A stretch of 64,000 nt of DNA from NCBI GenBank assembly GCA_035610835.1, contig CM069443.1, positions 87,232,690 to 87,296,689 on the forward strand, given 5' to 3'. The stretch's first letter is position 1. Each line of letters starts with the position of its first letter. A program made the translations under genes and the position numbers. The notes beneath the pieces were generated by a model, which ran no database searches, was not told where the DNA came from, and saw nothing but the letters and a program-made list of their open reading frames with translations. Shown here piece by piece: positions 20,481-63,803 of the stretch. The DNA is from Ophiura sarsii. Lineage: Eukaryota; Echinodermata; Ophiuroidea; Amphilepidida; Ophiuridae.

Positions 20481-20745
20481 TATTAAAATGTTCTAGAAAT
20501 AGGCAAACTAGAAACGAAAATCGCCGACGTACGAACATATGCTTTCATTTCATAGCTCTCATAATACTGAGTCGTATCACGACGTATGAGAGCTATGAAA
20601 CAGAGCTAGGTAAGTGTATTCAAATGTTCTAGAAATAGGCAAACTAGACTAGAGACGAAAATCGCCGACGTCCGAACATTTGCTTTCATTTCATAGCTCT
20701 CATACTGAGTCGTATCACGACGTATGAGAGCTATGAAACAGAGCT
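20472..20745. repeat. 136-bp tandem pair, each with a 16-bp hairpin
   Basis: Units begin AGGTAAGTGTATT at 20472 and 20608. Each contains perfect arms TTTCATAGCTCTCATA and TATGAGAGCTATGAAA (20548-20563/20585-20600 and 20689-20704/20723-20738). Confidence 0.85.
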
Positions 20746-21966
20746 AATATAACACCAAGTAAAAATATCAATGATATAACACTAAAACAGAGACAAATTT
20801 AATATGTAATAAACTAACGAAACACCGGCCATCGGCCGGATTGAATAAAAAAAATAAAAGTTACTTTTTCTGAGTCAACAGATGTGAAGCGGATAAAAGT
20901 AATTATTCAAGTCTAAATTATATGACAATATTGAAATGTTTATTATAAATTGTGCTTTACCTGTCCTTATCCACCTGACTAAAATTGGAAAGGTAGGAAT
21001 GTTAATAAATTACACTGAACTACATTAGAAAGCAGGCCGGTTTCGGTGGCTTAGTGACGGTAGCCATTTTATTTTGCTATGGACAGACGTCAATACAACC
21101 TCTTTCAGGCATAATTAGGATTATTAGTCATAAAGTATTTTCAATATATAGGAGTCAGCTGATTCAAATATGCCAAAAATAGTAAACAGAAATTATATAA
21201 AATAAATTTTAAATTCTATATCCTTATTGTGGATCTTTGATTCAATACATTACAATAATTTTTCAATTGTCATGACCTAATTAGGGAACTTGTATTCATC
21301 TCATAAGAGTCTTATATACGCTTCTGACTTGACATATTCAATTGGCATGCAATTAGTGAACTGTGCAGCCATCCCCATCAATTAGTTAAAACGCGGTTGA
21401 AAAAGGAATGTCCCATACAGTAACTGGGGACGGTTAAAATCTGAATTATTCAATGCAATATAACATTGTAAATATTTTCTATATAAAGGAATACAGTTCT
21501 ATATTAATGATAAGTATTATGACTATTTTAAGATAATCATCATAAATATGAATCAGTATCAGAGTATATGGGTGATTTTTTGTTGTTGACACCCCTATAA
21601 TATTATATTGAACATTCCTTTTCATTTGTTTTATTTTTATTAAAATAATATTAATCGACCCCCGGATTTGATTGTTTAAACAATTCAATCAGAACTCCTG
21701 AAACAGGCTTGTAAAGCAAAGCGTATTTCGATAACATTTTCGTTGCAGTTTGATTCAAAAGGATCTAATCTATCGAATCCACAATCAAGAGATACTCAAT
21801 TAGGAATACCCTGGTGGAAATAGAGAATAGAAATACTCCACCCGTGTTACATGTGTTGTTTTGCACCGGGCACCAGAACGGCTCCAAAGACACCAACGAA
21901 AGATCACACACCAACACCAAGGCCAGAATTACTGAAATTCAGAAGACGGTTTTAACATACTTGATC
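20746..21966. other. 5' flank of HSD17B14
   Basis: AT-rich. No TATA box or initiator can be assigned with confidence. The sequence just before the ATG is open in frame from 21814, so an alternative longer N-terminus cannot be excluded. Confidence 0.4.
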
Positions 21967-52722
<30,756 letters not shown>

Positions 52723-52988
52723 CTGGTGCAAAGATGTGACACTTTTTGCAGTATAGTCAGCTGAATTACAGATCTTTATAGAAATCATTTTGATATATTA
52801 TTTTTTTCTTTTTGAATGAGTTAACCTCAATTGTATCTTATTATGAACCCTTTTTAAGTAATTAGTTAATTATGTTCAACTCAAAGGTTTTCATGAAGTA
52901 TTTTGTCAAACTGAAGTGCAAATGAACTATCTATGTTTGGTTTTTTGTTCTTCTAAAATGACTGTGGTGCTTTATCCAAATTAAATTT

Positions 52989-53030
52989 AAGACGCAAATG
53001 AGAGAACGTTCTAACATCTATGAATAATGC
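52989..53030 (+). pseudogene. Diverged duplicate of the HSD17B14 C-terminal codons
   Basis: GAGAGAACGTTCTAACATCT and its neighbours encode a KTQMRERSNIYE-like end and a TAA, about 305 bases after the real one. Not part of an open exon; a relic of local duplication. Confidence 0.7.
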
Positions 53031-53206
53031 TTTACTTAATTTTGCATAAAAGTATACATTTTTATTTTAAATCTACATTTAAATGCCCTTAACTTTACAA
53101 TATGTATTTGGTGTTTTGAGACCAAGTGATTTTCAACAATCCGTAACTTTGGTTAGAAATGAGATATAACATTGACTTTGATACCAACATTTCCCTTAAC
53201 ATATTG

Positions 53207-53375
53207 ATATTAATATGATTGTGAAGTAATTAGGAATCGTATCACCCTGTAACTCAGAATATATTTATGATTTATGATCAGAAATGTAAATCTGCAAGAA
53301 AATCTGCTTTAAAAAGAATCAAGGATAGAGGGCTTCCCCTGGAAAAGATCGCATAATATGCCTTTAAGGGTAATT
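53207..53375. mobile_element. Half copy of the 62259-62639 foldback
   Basis: AATTAGGAATCGTATC through ATATGCCTTTAAG corresponds to the right arm of the full palindrome. Confidence 0.75.
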
Positions 53376-53519
53376 CAGAATGATCTTTCTGAAATCGACA
53401 TCATACATTTGTTTCCTCACACAATTCTGGGCAGCAAAACCTGGATTAAATTGAATACCTGTTAGTTATCTGATACATGAATATCATTGCTTTCAAATAA
53501 AGTATCTGGAAAATTGATG

Positions 53520-53786
53520 CAGTAGTGGCACCAGCATCAACATTTTGGTGGGGGGTTAAATGTGGAGGCAAAAGGTGTTTGTTTTTTTTGGGGGGGGGCA
53601 TGAAACAAAAAAATAAACAACTTTAAGAGTAATTTTGACATTACAAGTCACAATTTCGATTATATAGGGGGACAAAATGGGGGTGGGCTTGAGCAGCTGA
53701 TGGGGGGGGGGGGGGGGGGGGGGGGGTGGAGGTCATGGCCTGACACCACCCCCCCCCCCCCCCCCCCCCATGGTGCCATCACTGAA
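53520..53786. mobile_element. Probable TIR element with poly-G and poly-C runs
   Basis: CAGTAGTGGCACC at 53520 and GGTGCCATCACTG near 53783 are imperfect inverted ends. Between them are a G run (about 53701-53726) and a C run (about 53749-53769). From 53787 to 54228 nothing is recognised. Confidence 0.5.
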
Positions 53787-54228
53787 TTTATGATGATTGA
53801 GGGCCTGTTCAACTATATTTGCCACATTTGGAGTCGTGTACGACACAAATAATTATGGTACAGCTTATACATTATGAGACCAACATTTATAGCAAAATAG
53901 CTACAGACTGTATTTTATTCAGTTCTTATTCATTTTATTTTTTATTTTTTATCTTTTATCATAAAAAACACTTTTTGGTAGATTCATTTTAATCAAACAA
54001 CAACACATTTCCCCTTTATAAAATCGGCGAATCCAGCAGCGAGTTGTTTACCAACTTCCTGCGTCGAATAATGGCATTCTTTAGCACCCGCGCACACTGC
54101 AACGCTGCGTTATATGCACAACACATATGCCGGCAACTTTGTTTCGGGCGGGCTTGAGCATCTTAACACGATGACCATACACACTGTATGTATTATTATT
54201 CTAATAAATTAAGCCCGTCCAAAACTCT

Positions 54229-54736
54229 ATGACCCGTATTCTCGTACGTAGTTAAACACGGTTTTAAGCTAAACACGCGTCTAACTTTGACTTTAGACAC
54301 AGCGTTTAACTAAACGCGATTCTCGTACATTTGTTTTACTTAAATACGCGTCTAACTCACTGAAAAGTGTCTAACTTTAAACATGGGTAGTTTAAGGCGC
54401 GTTTAACTAAACAAATACACGAACTGTATGCCTTGAATGATTACTCAACCGTACCCGCTGTAAGCTGCCGAGCATATTGTGTAGTATTAAAAATACACGT
54501 GCGTTTGAGGTATTCAGTCGATATCTATTGTAACCTATCAGGGCCACAACAACAATAAATACCTGTATACATACTATACAGTAACGCACAACCACCCTGG
54601 GAACGAGATTCGCCGAGTTTAAAACCGTGTTTAGTTAAACACGTTGTTTAAAAGATAAACGCGCGTTTTAGTTAAACACGCGTTTAGTTAGACACGATTT
54701 TAAGCTAAAACCGTGTTTAGTACGAGAATACGGCCC
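54229..54736. mobile_element. TIR element with GTATTCTCGTAC ends
   Basis: GACCCGTATTCTCGTACG at left and CGAGAATACGGCCC at right, each followed inward by repeated TTAAACACG and AACTAAACGCG words in both orientations. From 54737 to 55352 no feature except a G run near 55141. Confidence 0.65.
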
Positions 54737-55352
54737 TATATTATCAATCTCACAACATATAGTGTGTATCAGCTGCAAATCGGGCAGAAACCAAATCAAA
54801 TTGCCTGCTGACATCCAAAACCACACCCACTATTTATGAATTAATTTTCGAAAATCTCTCAACCTGAAAAGCATCTTTGTGAATTGTATTTGATTTTAAC
54901 AAATCAGTGTGCTATTATAATTGCTGTAATAGTAATACTTGGTGATTGCTTTAGTCATTGTTTATAAAAGTATATCAACCAGATTTAGTACCAAATAAAT
55001 ATTTTATAGAGGAAAAAAAGCATAGTGTACTGTGTAGTATAAGTCACCTGTATTATGTTTCCTGTGTGGAAAGAAAAGAGAAATAGAAAAAGATTTCTTC
55101 ATGCAGTGGTACGACTACTACTTATTAAAGGGTGGTGCTTGGGGGGGGGGGGGGAATGTTTAAAATAGTGACATTAGTTAACACATTGTGCATTCCACCA
55201 GGGACAATCGATTCAAGAAACAGCCTATGGTATCGCTATACAGGGTGAGTCAACATATTCAGGTCCCGTTTTCAAAAAATTAGGAAAAATACTTCCTGTC
55301 AACATTTTGTCAATTTCTCCATTCACTAAAAGAGTGGGAACACTTCTTCATA

Positions 55353-55762
55353 CTTAAAGGGGCACTAAGAGATGTGTTGGAGGATGCGCCCTCAATTATG
55401 ATAAAAACTGGGATTAGTATATTTTTATAATTGTATTACATGTATGAACTTACACCTATAAGGATTAAGAAAAATCAGCCCTCTATGTACAAGAAAACGT
55501 TGATTAAAAAAATGCTCGTCCCGCGGGACGAGCATTTTACGTCCGACAGTATCCCCCTGCAGTACGTGTGATACATAACGCGAACCATATTTGCATAGAG
55601 GGCGTTTTTCAATAAATAGCGATGATATTGTTTTAATCAAGTTTTGCTGTGTTTTTGCTAGTAGAAACAACAGTAATGACCATTTTTAATGTTCATCTTG
55701 AATTCTGAAGTAAATTTTTTAAACATTTAAAATTTTCAACACCACTTAATGTGCCTTTAAGT
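55353..55762. mobile_element. MITE containing a perfect 30-bp palindrome
   Basis: Ends ACTTAAAGGGGCACTAAG and CTTAATGTGCCTTTAAGT are inverted. At 55510-55539 lies a perfect palindrome centred on CCCGCGGG with arms AAAATGCTCGTCCCG. Confidence 0.7.
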
Positions 55763-57066
55763 TAAGTTTTCAAGACAAATTGCAAGCCATAATTACAACA
55801 TACTTACGAAAAACATGTCATCCAAAGTGTTCCAAGTATACCGGAATGAAGCTAAGTTGGTGGGTGTTACAACTATAGTCTGTTGCCACAGAGACATGGA
55901 GAGGATTTTGATCCTAACCTCAAAAATGGATATGCGGGACATTTTCTTTTACACTTTAAGACTACGAAATTGCGCCGATTCCAAATCCGGAAGATGCCAA
56001 ATTGTCATCCTTGACTGCGTTTCTAAATAATTGGACCTGAATAATATTATCTTTTAAACACAATACATATAAAAAATCTAGCCTGTTTTACAATATAAAG
56101 GTCACTCATGGTCGTGTTATATGGCAAATGGAATGCTTGAAGATCCATAGTGATGTATGCTCATTTGTGGATGATAAGTCTAAATTCAACGTCCGGTAAC
56201 AAGTGCTGTAAATGTACCCAAATGTTTCATAATTTGGCATTTGTAGGTTACTTCCTCCATATTAGGCCAATTTTTCTTTCTTTCTTGACTGGTATTATTT
56301 TACACGATTTCACTGTTTTCACCAATTTAGAGCTTAATCTCTGATCTTACAATCTAGGCAGGCTATGCGTACCTAAACTAGATATCATTGGCCCATAGCG
56401 AAGAAATGCAGGTCAACCCCCACAAAAGTGATTGCTTTTAAGCTTTTTTGATCTTCAATATAAACAATAATTTGAATGAACCAGTTTGCTCTAAAGTTGA
56501 ACAAAGATTAACATGAACTTGATCTCTTAACCACACAAAGCAATATAGAACTCATTTAGTGGTGTGGGACCTGTAAGGCAGACACCAGACTAGTTATAAC
56601 CCATACCGGTTGAGATTGTAGATGGGAAGCGTTTACCAAGGGATGATCTGTGAAATACACAAGAAGAAGCAGATGTTATCCTTGTACATCAGACCCTCAG
56701 TTTTGCAGAAAAATTTCACATAGAAATCACCACGGAACATTCTTTGGCTGAGTTATGATCAAACAAAAATGAAGCAGCGAAATGCCGGGTCAGTTAGCAC
56801 GATCTTCGCCTGCTACAAAAAGGATAGACCTAGGCCTATATTTTCTAAATCTTTGTTTGAAAACTGACCAACGTAAACATGCAACAAGTTGTGTTTGTTT
56901 GCGTCACAAGGAGACATTGCGTGCATAGTCAGGCGTACTGCGTTTGAAATATTTGCAGCTGATCAACGCAAAAAAGCAAATGCGCAGTACGCAGCATTAC
57001 CAGGATACAAGAAAAACATGAAACAAAACGTTTTGCCGTCTGCGAGAAAAGGCTGGTTGTTACATA
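55763..57066. other. 3' flank, unassigned
   Basis: TTCAGGTCC-type ends at 55259 and 56032 are inverted and may frame an older element around 55353-55762. An open frame at 56889-57083 is not recognised. No gene is supported. Confidence 0.35.
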
Positions 57067-58111
57067 CGAGGGTCATTCAATAAGTTCTACCTCCTCCATC
57101 ATAACATTGTTAATATGAATGTCAGCCTCATGACATTTGTCATAATTATAGCTCTGAATCATAGCTACACATTTATATTAAATGATAATCGATATCTGTT
57201 TTACTTTTCATAATGATGCGGTTAAATCCGGAGAGAGATTTTGGACAACGGAAACGGAAAATTACCTTAAAAATAAATGCGTTTTTCTGGGTTTTTTCTG
57301 TATTATATGGTTTGATAAAATAGCATGATTTTAATACTGAAAATGGAAATCAATGAATGATATCTGATAAAAGTATAGTATTATCATGTTTGAATGAGAT
57401 TGTAAGCAATATTAACTCTTATAGGCTCGCAAATAGTGTAATATCAACTCAAATGTATTGCTATACCTTTGGCATACTGCAATACTGATATTCAGTATAA
57501 TGTTCGTTGTTACAACTCAAGCCACAGTGATGCCTCGACGTTAAATCTCTAACATAATAGTCACTTTAAGAGTTTTCATTATGTGCCACCTTCAGAATAG
57601 CCAATCAGGTAGTAAATGATAGAAGATTATCTCTTTGGGAGACTTGTAATTCCTCTATTTAGTCCGGTATATTGAAAATCACTTGGTTCTCCTGAAAGTT
57701 AAATATGCCTTTTGCAGGGGGCTCTAGGGAAGGGGTAAACTTATGGTTCTGGTTAATCAGAGGGCATAATCTTTCCAAAGAAATCAGTCACATACAATGT
57801 TTATGGTCTGTTAAAGAGATATGTGACATTTCGAACGGTTATAATTGACCGATAGGAATGTTTTGCTTCTTACAATAGGTCAAATGAATAGCACTTCAGC
57901 GATTTTTTTGCTGTTTTTCATCCGTTTCCGTCACACTTAATGTAAGGTTGGTTTTCACTGCACCTCTAGAAAAGTACACCCAGTACTCAGATCAATTTGC
58001 AATGAATTTGTAGTTGAGGTTCCAAGCTACAATTGTGTGATATTTCATAAGACTAGCTTATTTAATAAGAAAGTTATGAGGTAGGAGGTAGAACTTATTG
58101 AATGACCCTCG
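57067..58111. mobile_element. 1,045-bp TIR element with TA flanks
   Basis: Inverted ends CGAGGGTCATTCAATAAGTT and AACTTATTGAATGACCCTCG, about 35 bp, flanked by TA (57065-57066, 58112-58113) as in Tc1/mariner-type elements. No transposase frame. A related copy lies at 12254-13250. Confidence 0.8.
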
Positions 58112-58416
58112 TACATTCTAGTTTGATGAAAAGTTTGTTTCTTTTGGTGTGTCTTAATTAGGTAAGTATAACCTAATGTTTAGTCACCCACTAGGACAGT
58201 TTACATTTTGACAACGACAATAAATCCAGCTTAGATAACATATTTGTTTGACTTGGCGCAGGAGAGAGGCCTGTTCATTGCAGAACAGGCATACAACAAT
58301 GTCTTTTCTGAAGATGGCATCGCTGCATGGGTCTAATATTGCTTAGGCACTCAGCGATGCCTTCCTCATCATACAAGATAGTGTTCTGAAAATGGTATTG
58401 TTAAATCGAATTCAGG

Positions 58417-58531
58417 TCGTTTCATCCCACCGCGTTTCATCCCAGAACGGTTTCGACCCTTTACCATTTCATCCCTAGTCGTTTCGACCCAAAACCACTT
58501 CATCCCATGGTCGTTTCATCCCCGTGTAATA
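58417..58531. repeat. Degenerate GTTTCATCCC tandem repeat
   Basis: Seven or so tandem variants of CGTTTCATCCC/CGTTTCGACCC in about 115 bases. Confidence 0.8.
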
Positions 58532-58559
58532 TTCATACCAGTACAAACCATTGATAGTC

Positions 58560-59245
58560 CATTGATTCGCTCGATATATAGCACACATCACAGCGGGTAA
58601 CGCGGGGATCGATTACAGAGCAATACACCCTGAACTATATGCACGTCACCGTATCTACTACACTTTACTAAAATATGGGGCCGCGCCGGTGAATCGCTCA
58701 CGGAACGGCTCAGCGAGCATAGCGGCAATCGATTACAGGGCAATTACACCAGACGACGGTGGCTACGAACGGCCGTTAATTTTGAATTTCCGTTGGTTTC
58801 AATGTAACAATGGATTTTGATTATATGACCCCATAAAATTCATCATAGGTTAGAAGAAAATTTTTCCAATCCAAAACCGTTCGGGATGGCTAATCATCCC
58901 AATTGTAAATGCTATTTTTAGAATTTAAACCGTTGTTAAGCGGTCGTCCCATTCACTTGATCAGGTAACCTCGTTCGCATATTTTAACCTGAATACTCGT
59001 GAATACGCCTATGTCCAGCGTCGTCTGAATTACACCGTGAACTTATGCACGCCGCCGCCTTTCCGTATCTACTTCTTTATGGAATTCTTTACTACGATCA
59101 CGGGGCCCGGGGAATCGCTCACGGACGGCTAAGCAAGCGTAGCGGGGGTCGATTACAGGGCAATACACCGTTAACTTACGGAATCGCTCACGTAACGGCT
59201 CAGCGGACATAGCGGGGATCGACTAGGGCAATACACCCTGAACGG
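58560..59245. repeat. Dispersed direct repeats with ATCGATTACAGGGCAAT
   Basis: Four diverged copies of a CGGCTCAGCG...AGCGGGGATCGATTACAG block near 58590, 58700, 59120 and 59190. No gene. Confidence 0.65.
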
Positions 59246-60919
59246 GAAGTGTCAACCCTTTTATTTTGATGATCAACTTTTGTTTCTAAGTTCGAGAATA
59301 TTAGATATAAGTACATACAAGTATACATTTATAGAAAGGAAATTTGATAAGGAATCCAATGGTGATATCAATGTGATACCAAATAAACTGCATTTTGAGA
59401 AACTAACCAAAAAGCTATTTTGTGATCCTCATTTTTTAGACAACATAAATAAAAAAACAAAATTTGGCCACGGTACTTTTTTCTAATACAGATTTTTGTA
59501 AACAAGAAAATGTTGTCAAGGATCGCATTTTTTCTTTTTACACAAGGCTTAGTTTTGGAAATAATGCTTAAACACCGGAAAAGTGTAAATTTAAGGGTGT
59601 TTTTTTGCATACATTTAGCTAGAAATGGATGCATATCTCGAGTTTAAAATCCATAATTGAAAAAATGAGAAATGGTAGTAAAAGTCCGTAAAAGCATACC
59701 TGATAGTTTGATATATTTTAGTTATGTTGTCTGAAAATTCGTAAAACTTCCTTCAAATTTGAACTTCTAGAAAACATCGATTTAGTAAAAATATTGACAT
59801 TTTCTACCATTTAAAAATGTTCACGGAATACATGGGCGTGTGACCTAAAAGGCGAGTATAAGCCTTAATACTATTATGAACAATCAAATAGACTATCAGG
59901 GAAATTCAATGTTAAGAAATTGGAAGAAAATTTAAATGATCGTAAGATTGGCATTTGTTTACATTTTTAGACATTGTTTTGCGCTCTCTTGTTTTTCGGT
60001 CTACGTCGCGAATATTCTACGTCGCGGCTATCAAACAACAACAAAAATGGAACCCGGGCAATTTTCTCAAGATTACAAAAGTCGTAAAAGGACAGATTTT
60101 CAGAAAATATTTTTGGTTACCTTGTCCGAATTGAAGATTGGTCAAAATTCTCGTTTTTTATGATTTTCTCCAAAACGGTCCTTTTTTAGAGCAATTTCAT
60201 GTTTATGGTTAGATTTAGCGCGCGACGCAATGTTTGAACAGCAGACAGTTAGTTATAGCTGTCGCAGCATTTGAAAAGTGCAGAACTCCGCTTAATAAAT
60301 TGCCGCCAAATAACCATGCGCCTTTATCCTGACTCAATACCAAAATAATAATTTTAAATCACCCAAAAGAACGGGAACTCGCTTCCGATTAGTAACTTAT
60401 GATAATTATAAAGGAAATTTGATTATAAATACATTATAAAATAACAGTTCATCATTGACAATCCGTCCCGCAAAATACTAGTATGTCGTTCAATTAACAT
60501 GACCATAATGACGAACAAATATGTCCGAAGTACATGATGGGTCGTTCTTTAAAAGCGGCCAACGAAATTATGAGGGAATCAACTCAGCAGTTAAACTACA
60601 CACCAGCCTTAAAAAATGCATGTCCACCCAAAAGACAAACTTTCCAACGAGGACAAGGCTGGAGTCGTGTAATAAAATAAGTAAGTTTCCTATTTGGAAT
60701 TTTCTAATCATGTTCTTCTGAATTCCTGAAAACTATTCCATGAGTTATGCCACCGTTGTCGTTTGTTTAGAGATTTTATATAGCTGTAGAATTGTTTAGG
60801 ATATTCCAGCGTAGTATCGCGGGTGTATTTCCTTTTTTATACCTGGTGTCCTTTTTGATCATATCTTTGCGTTCATGAGCTGGGTCTTTATTGATGGCAT
60901 TGAGGCCCTTTGTTTGCGT
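59246..60919. other. Unassigned AT-rich sequence
   Basis: Only short open frames; no recognisable domain or repeat. Confidence 0.4.
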
Positions 60920-60932
60920 TTATATAATCATC

Positions 60933-61490
60933 TCATATATTTGTGGTGGGCTGTAGCCTAGCTGATACAATCTTGGAAGTGATGTTCTTATCCACTGCAG
61001 ATTGGAGATGAGTCTTGAATTCAGACAAGTGGCTCTCAGATGTGACCTTGGAAAGGTCTTTTTGAATGAAATCTTTGGTGAAATCTTCAATCTCTGTTTT
61101 AGCTTTACCATAGAGATATATTTTGCGGCGATTTATTTTGCTTTTCTTGGCGATGGTGTCGACAGTAATGACTGGTAGGGAGTCGAGGTCACTCGTGCCT
61201 ATTTTACAGCTAGATCGCTCAGCAAGGGAGGAATTGGTAGTTAAGAAAATATCACTGAGGATATTATTAAGTCCGGTTGGGGTCTTCGCTAGTTGATCAA
61301 AACCATAGTCAATAGCAAGGTCTATCAAGCATTGGCAAGATTGAAGTTGCCGCCGCCAATCCAGATATTGCTTTACTATTTTGGTGCCGCAATCCTTAGT
61401 GTTAGAAATGGCTCTGGCCCCACTGAATCGCAACAATTTCTTTACAAAATGTGTATTTTGTGTCAAGAGGTGCGCCGCTATCCGTACCAA
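60933..61490 (-). pseudogene. LINE endonuclease fragment
   Basis: The minus frame of 185 codons contains YLDWRRQLQSCQCLIDLAID, PTGLNNILSDIFLTTN and TSDLDSLPVITVDT, then RRKIYLYGKA. These resemble the end of the apurinic-like endonuclease domain of non-LTR retrotransposons (NxxDWR, PTxxxNxLDLxLT, SDHD) and the linker to the RT. In SDHD the His is Leu here, removing a catalytic residue. No RT follows, so it is a dead fragment. Confidence 0.65.
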
Positions 61491-62258
61491 AAATAATGTT
61501 AATTAGGCTTATTTAAAAGACGAAACAATATTACCCTAACGGTTTCGTGCAAAGAAGTTAAGAAAATTAATTTGCCAGTCCCCGACGATAAAAAAATATT
61601 GGTTCTGGTAGAAATATTCACCAGCTGAGCAGATGCGCGATCTTTTTCCAAGTATCGTCTTCTACAACTGGAAAACCATTGCATGAATGTGATTGAGCTC
61701 CACACCACGAAAATACTCACTACGTTCCAGTTACCTGTATATTTTGCGATATGTTTTGACAGGTTGAACTGACCATGAAGCTAGTACTTGCGTGTGAACA
61801 TAGTATGAATAACTTGGACCACCTGTCTGGACGACCCAAACGGCAGTAAAATCTGCTCTATATATCGTAACTTCTCTCGAAATTTGAACTCACAAAATCT
61901 GAAATAGCACTAGTTTTTAAAACCTTGAAGGAAGTTTAAACATTGAATATCTTAACACAAGAACTTTCAAAAGTCGCGTGTTATAATCTGCTCTAGGGAT
62001 ACTATATTAATATAGTGACTTATTTTCGCGGTAGCTATAGCTGTGTCTTAAACCTTTTATACCAGCATTAAAACTATCAGTACAGACTATCTTCGATGCA
62101 GTTTTTTTATGTTCAGGAGTAACAACAGACTATATCTTTGATTGATTCGGCCTACATTATCAGCACTTTTCCGATTTGTTATGTATACACTGCCGCGCAA
62201 AAGTATGTGCCCCTCCTCGGGAAGCTTGCAAGTTATCACTGTTTTGTCAACAAATTAT
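61491..62258. other. Unassigned sequence
   Basis: A 16-bp palindrome ACTATATTAATATAGT near 62000. Otherwise nothing recognised. Confidence 0.4.
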
Positions 62259-62639
62259 TAAAGGTATATTATGTGATCTTTCCAGGAAGCGCCCTCAACA
62301 TCGAAAAAAAATTGAAAGCAGATTTTCTTGCAGATTTACATTTCTGATCATAAATCATGCATACATTCCAAGTTACAGGGCGATACGATTCTTAATTACT
62401 TCAAAATCATGGTTTTAGAGTGAAAATAAACTGTCGGAATCCCGACAATTTATATAAGTTCCACTCTAAATTCACTCTAAAACGATGATTTTGAGGTAAT
62501 TAGGAATCGTATCGCTCTGTAACTTGGAATGTATGTATGATTTATGATCGGAAATGTAAATCTGCAAGAAAATCTACTTTCTAAAAAAAATCATGAACAG
62601 AGGGCGCTCTCTGGAAAAGATCATATAATATGCCTTTAA
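62259..62639. mobile_element. Full-length foldback MITE
   Basis: 381 bp almost wholly palindromic: TTAAAGGTATATTATGTGAT at left, ATATAATATGCCTTTAA at right, centre near 62440 (GTCGGAATCCCGAC). A half copy is at 53207-53375. Confidence 0.85.
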
Positions 62640-63803
62640 GCCATTAGACCCCATTAACATTTCACTGTGTTCATTGTACATTTTATACCAATAATTTCAC
62701 GTTTCCTATTAAATTCATGATTTAAAATGATTCATGATTTTATCGAGCCGCAAGTCAGAATTCCCATGTAAAATCCCCGTAGTAAATCACCTCATGAATA
62801 TCAATAAGCTCATTATTGGCAGTGTAATGCTATGGGATTTTTCAACTGAGATCAACTGGTGTTGGGAAACCCCATGTGCAGAAACGTATGACTGATGGCA
62901 TGCGCGGCGGTTTATTGGAATACCTTCAGAAGGAACCATTCCAGCTTTAACTAGAGCGGTTCTCGGGTTTCGCGGTTCGCGGGTTTCGCGGTTATCGGGT
63001 TGCATGGTTTTTGGTTGAGCGGTTTCAGTAGACATGGTTTGTGGTTGGTACTTTAGGATCCCAGGGGAACCAGATTCGATGACTGTTACATTGTTAGCGA
63101 TGTGTTTTTATAATAGATAGTTTGATAGTTTGTACACATGTTTACTAAAAAGATGTTTTTATTGTTGTGGTGACAAATTTAATTGGTGCAGTAGCAGGCA
63201 GCTAATATTGTTTTAGTTGAATATTATCTGTATACGGCTTCCTTTTACCCGCCCCATTAAAAGACCCAGCTTGCGCCACGAACGCGTACGCACATTACGG
63301 TCTGCGCCATAATGCGTGCGCCGTCACTTGCGTGCGCCATGTTTTGTTTTGTTTATACGCGCTCGCGTAGCAACAGTTTGTTGTCTACGTGGGGTGAAGA
63401 TCCCTGACAGCGATTACATGGGCAGACGGGCAGGGATCTGCACCCGAAGGCATTGGACGGACAGACAGACGGACAGACTCGCCACAAATAGTATTTAGAT
63501 GTTGTAGTTAGGGGAGAGAGGTTATTAGTAAAAAAGGATGGCACTAGTAATTGGAGATTTTACGCGCATAAACAGGACAAATGCAAGGTCACATGTTCTT
63601 TGTTTATATATGATTGGGTCAATCATCTTGGTTAATCCTTTGGCTGATGAATACAAATGTATAGTTTAGTAGGGTCACTGTAATATTTTTCACCGCAATT
63701 TTTTAAATAATCAATAAAACTGGTGTACAGAAATGTTATCAGTAAGGGGTCGTCAAAAATTATTGCCTTTTTCACATACGTACAGGTCGTAACTTGGTAC
63801 CCT
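62640..63803. other. Unassigned sequence
   Basis: GCGGTTTCGCGGGTT-like short repeats near 62955-63030 and a GACAGACAGACG run near 63460. The open frame at 63035-62787 is a by-product of the former. Confidence 0.4.

Larger units (their letters stand above)
52723..53510 (+). other. Putative HSD17B14 3' UTR and downstream flank
   Basis: The sequence after the stop has no long open frame. The first AATAAA is at 53496-53501, with a weaker ATTAAA at 52980-52985; either could direct cleavage, but no transcript evidence is available here. Bases about 52745-52965 resemble intron 6 at about 42378-42570. A half copy of the foldback element seen whole at 62259 occupies about 53207-53375. Confidence 0.35.

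Noticed and set aside
21814..21966. 51-residue N-terminal extension of HSD17B14
   Set aside because: The frame is open, but the sequence is not SDR-like and the family starts at the position of 21967. It is probably 5' UTR.
62787..63035. 82-codon minus open frame
   Set aside because: It arises from short AACCGCGAAACCC repeats; there is no conserved domain.
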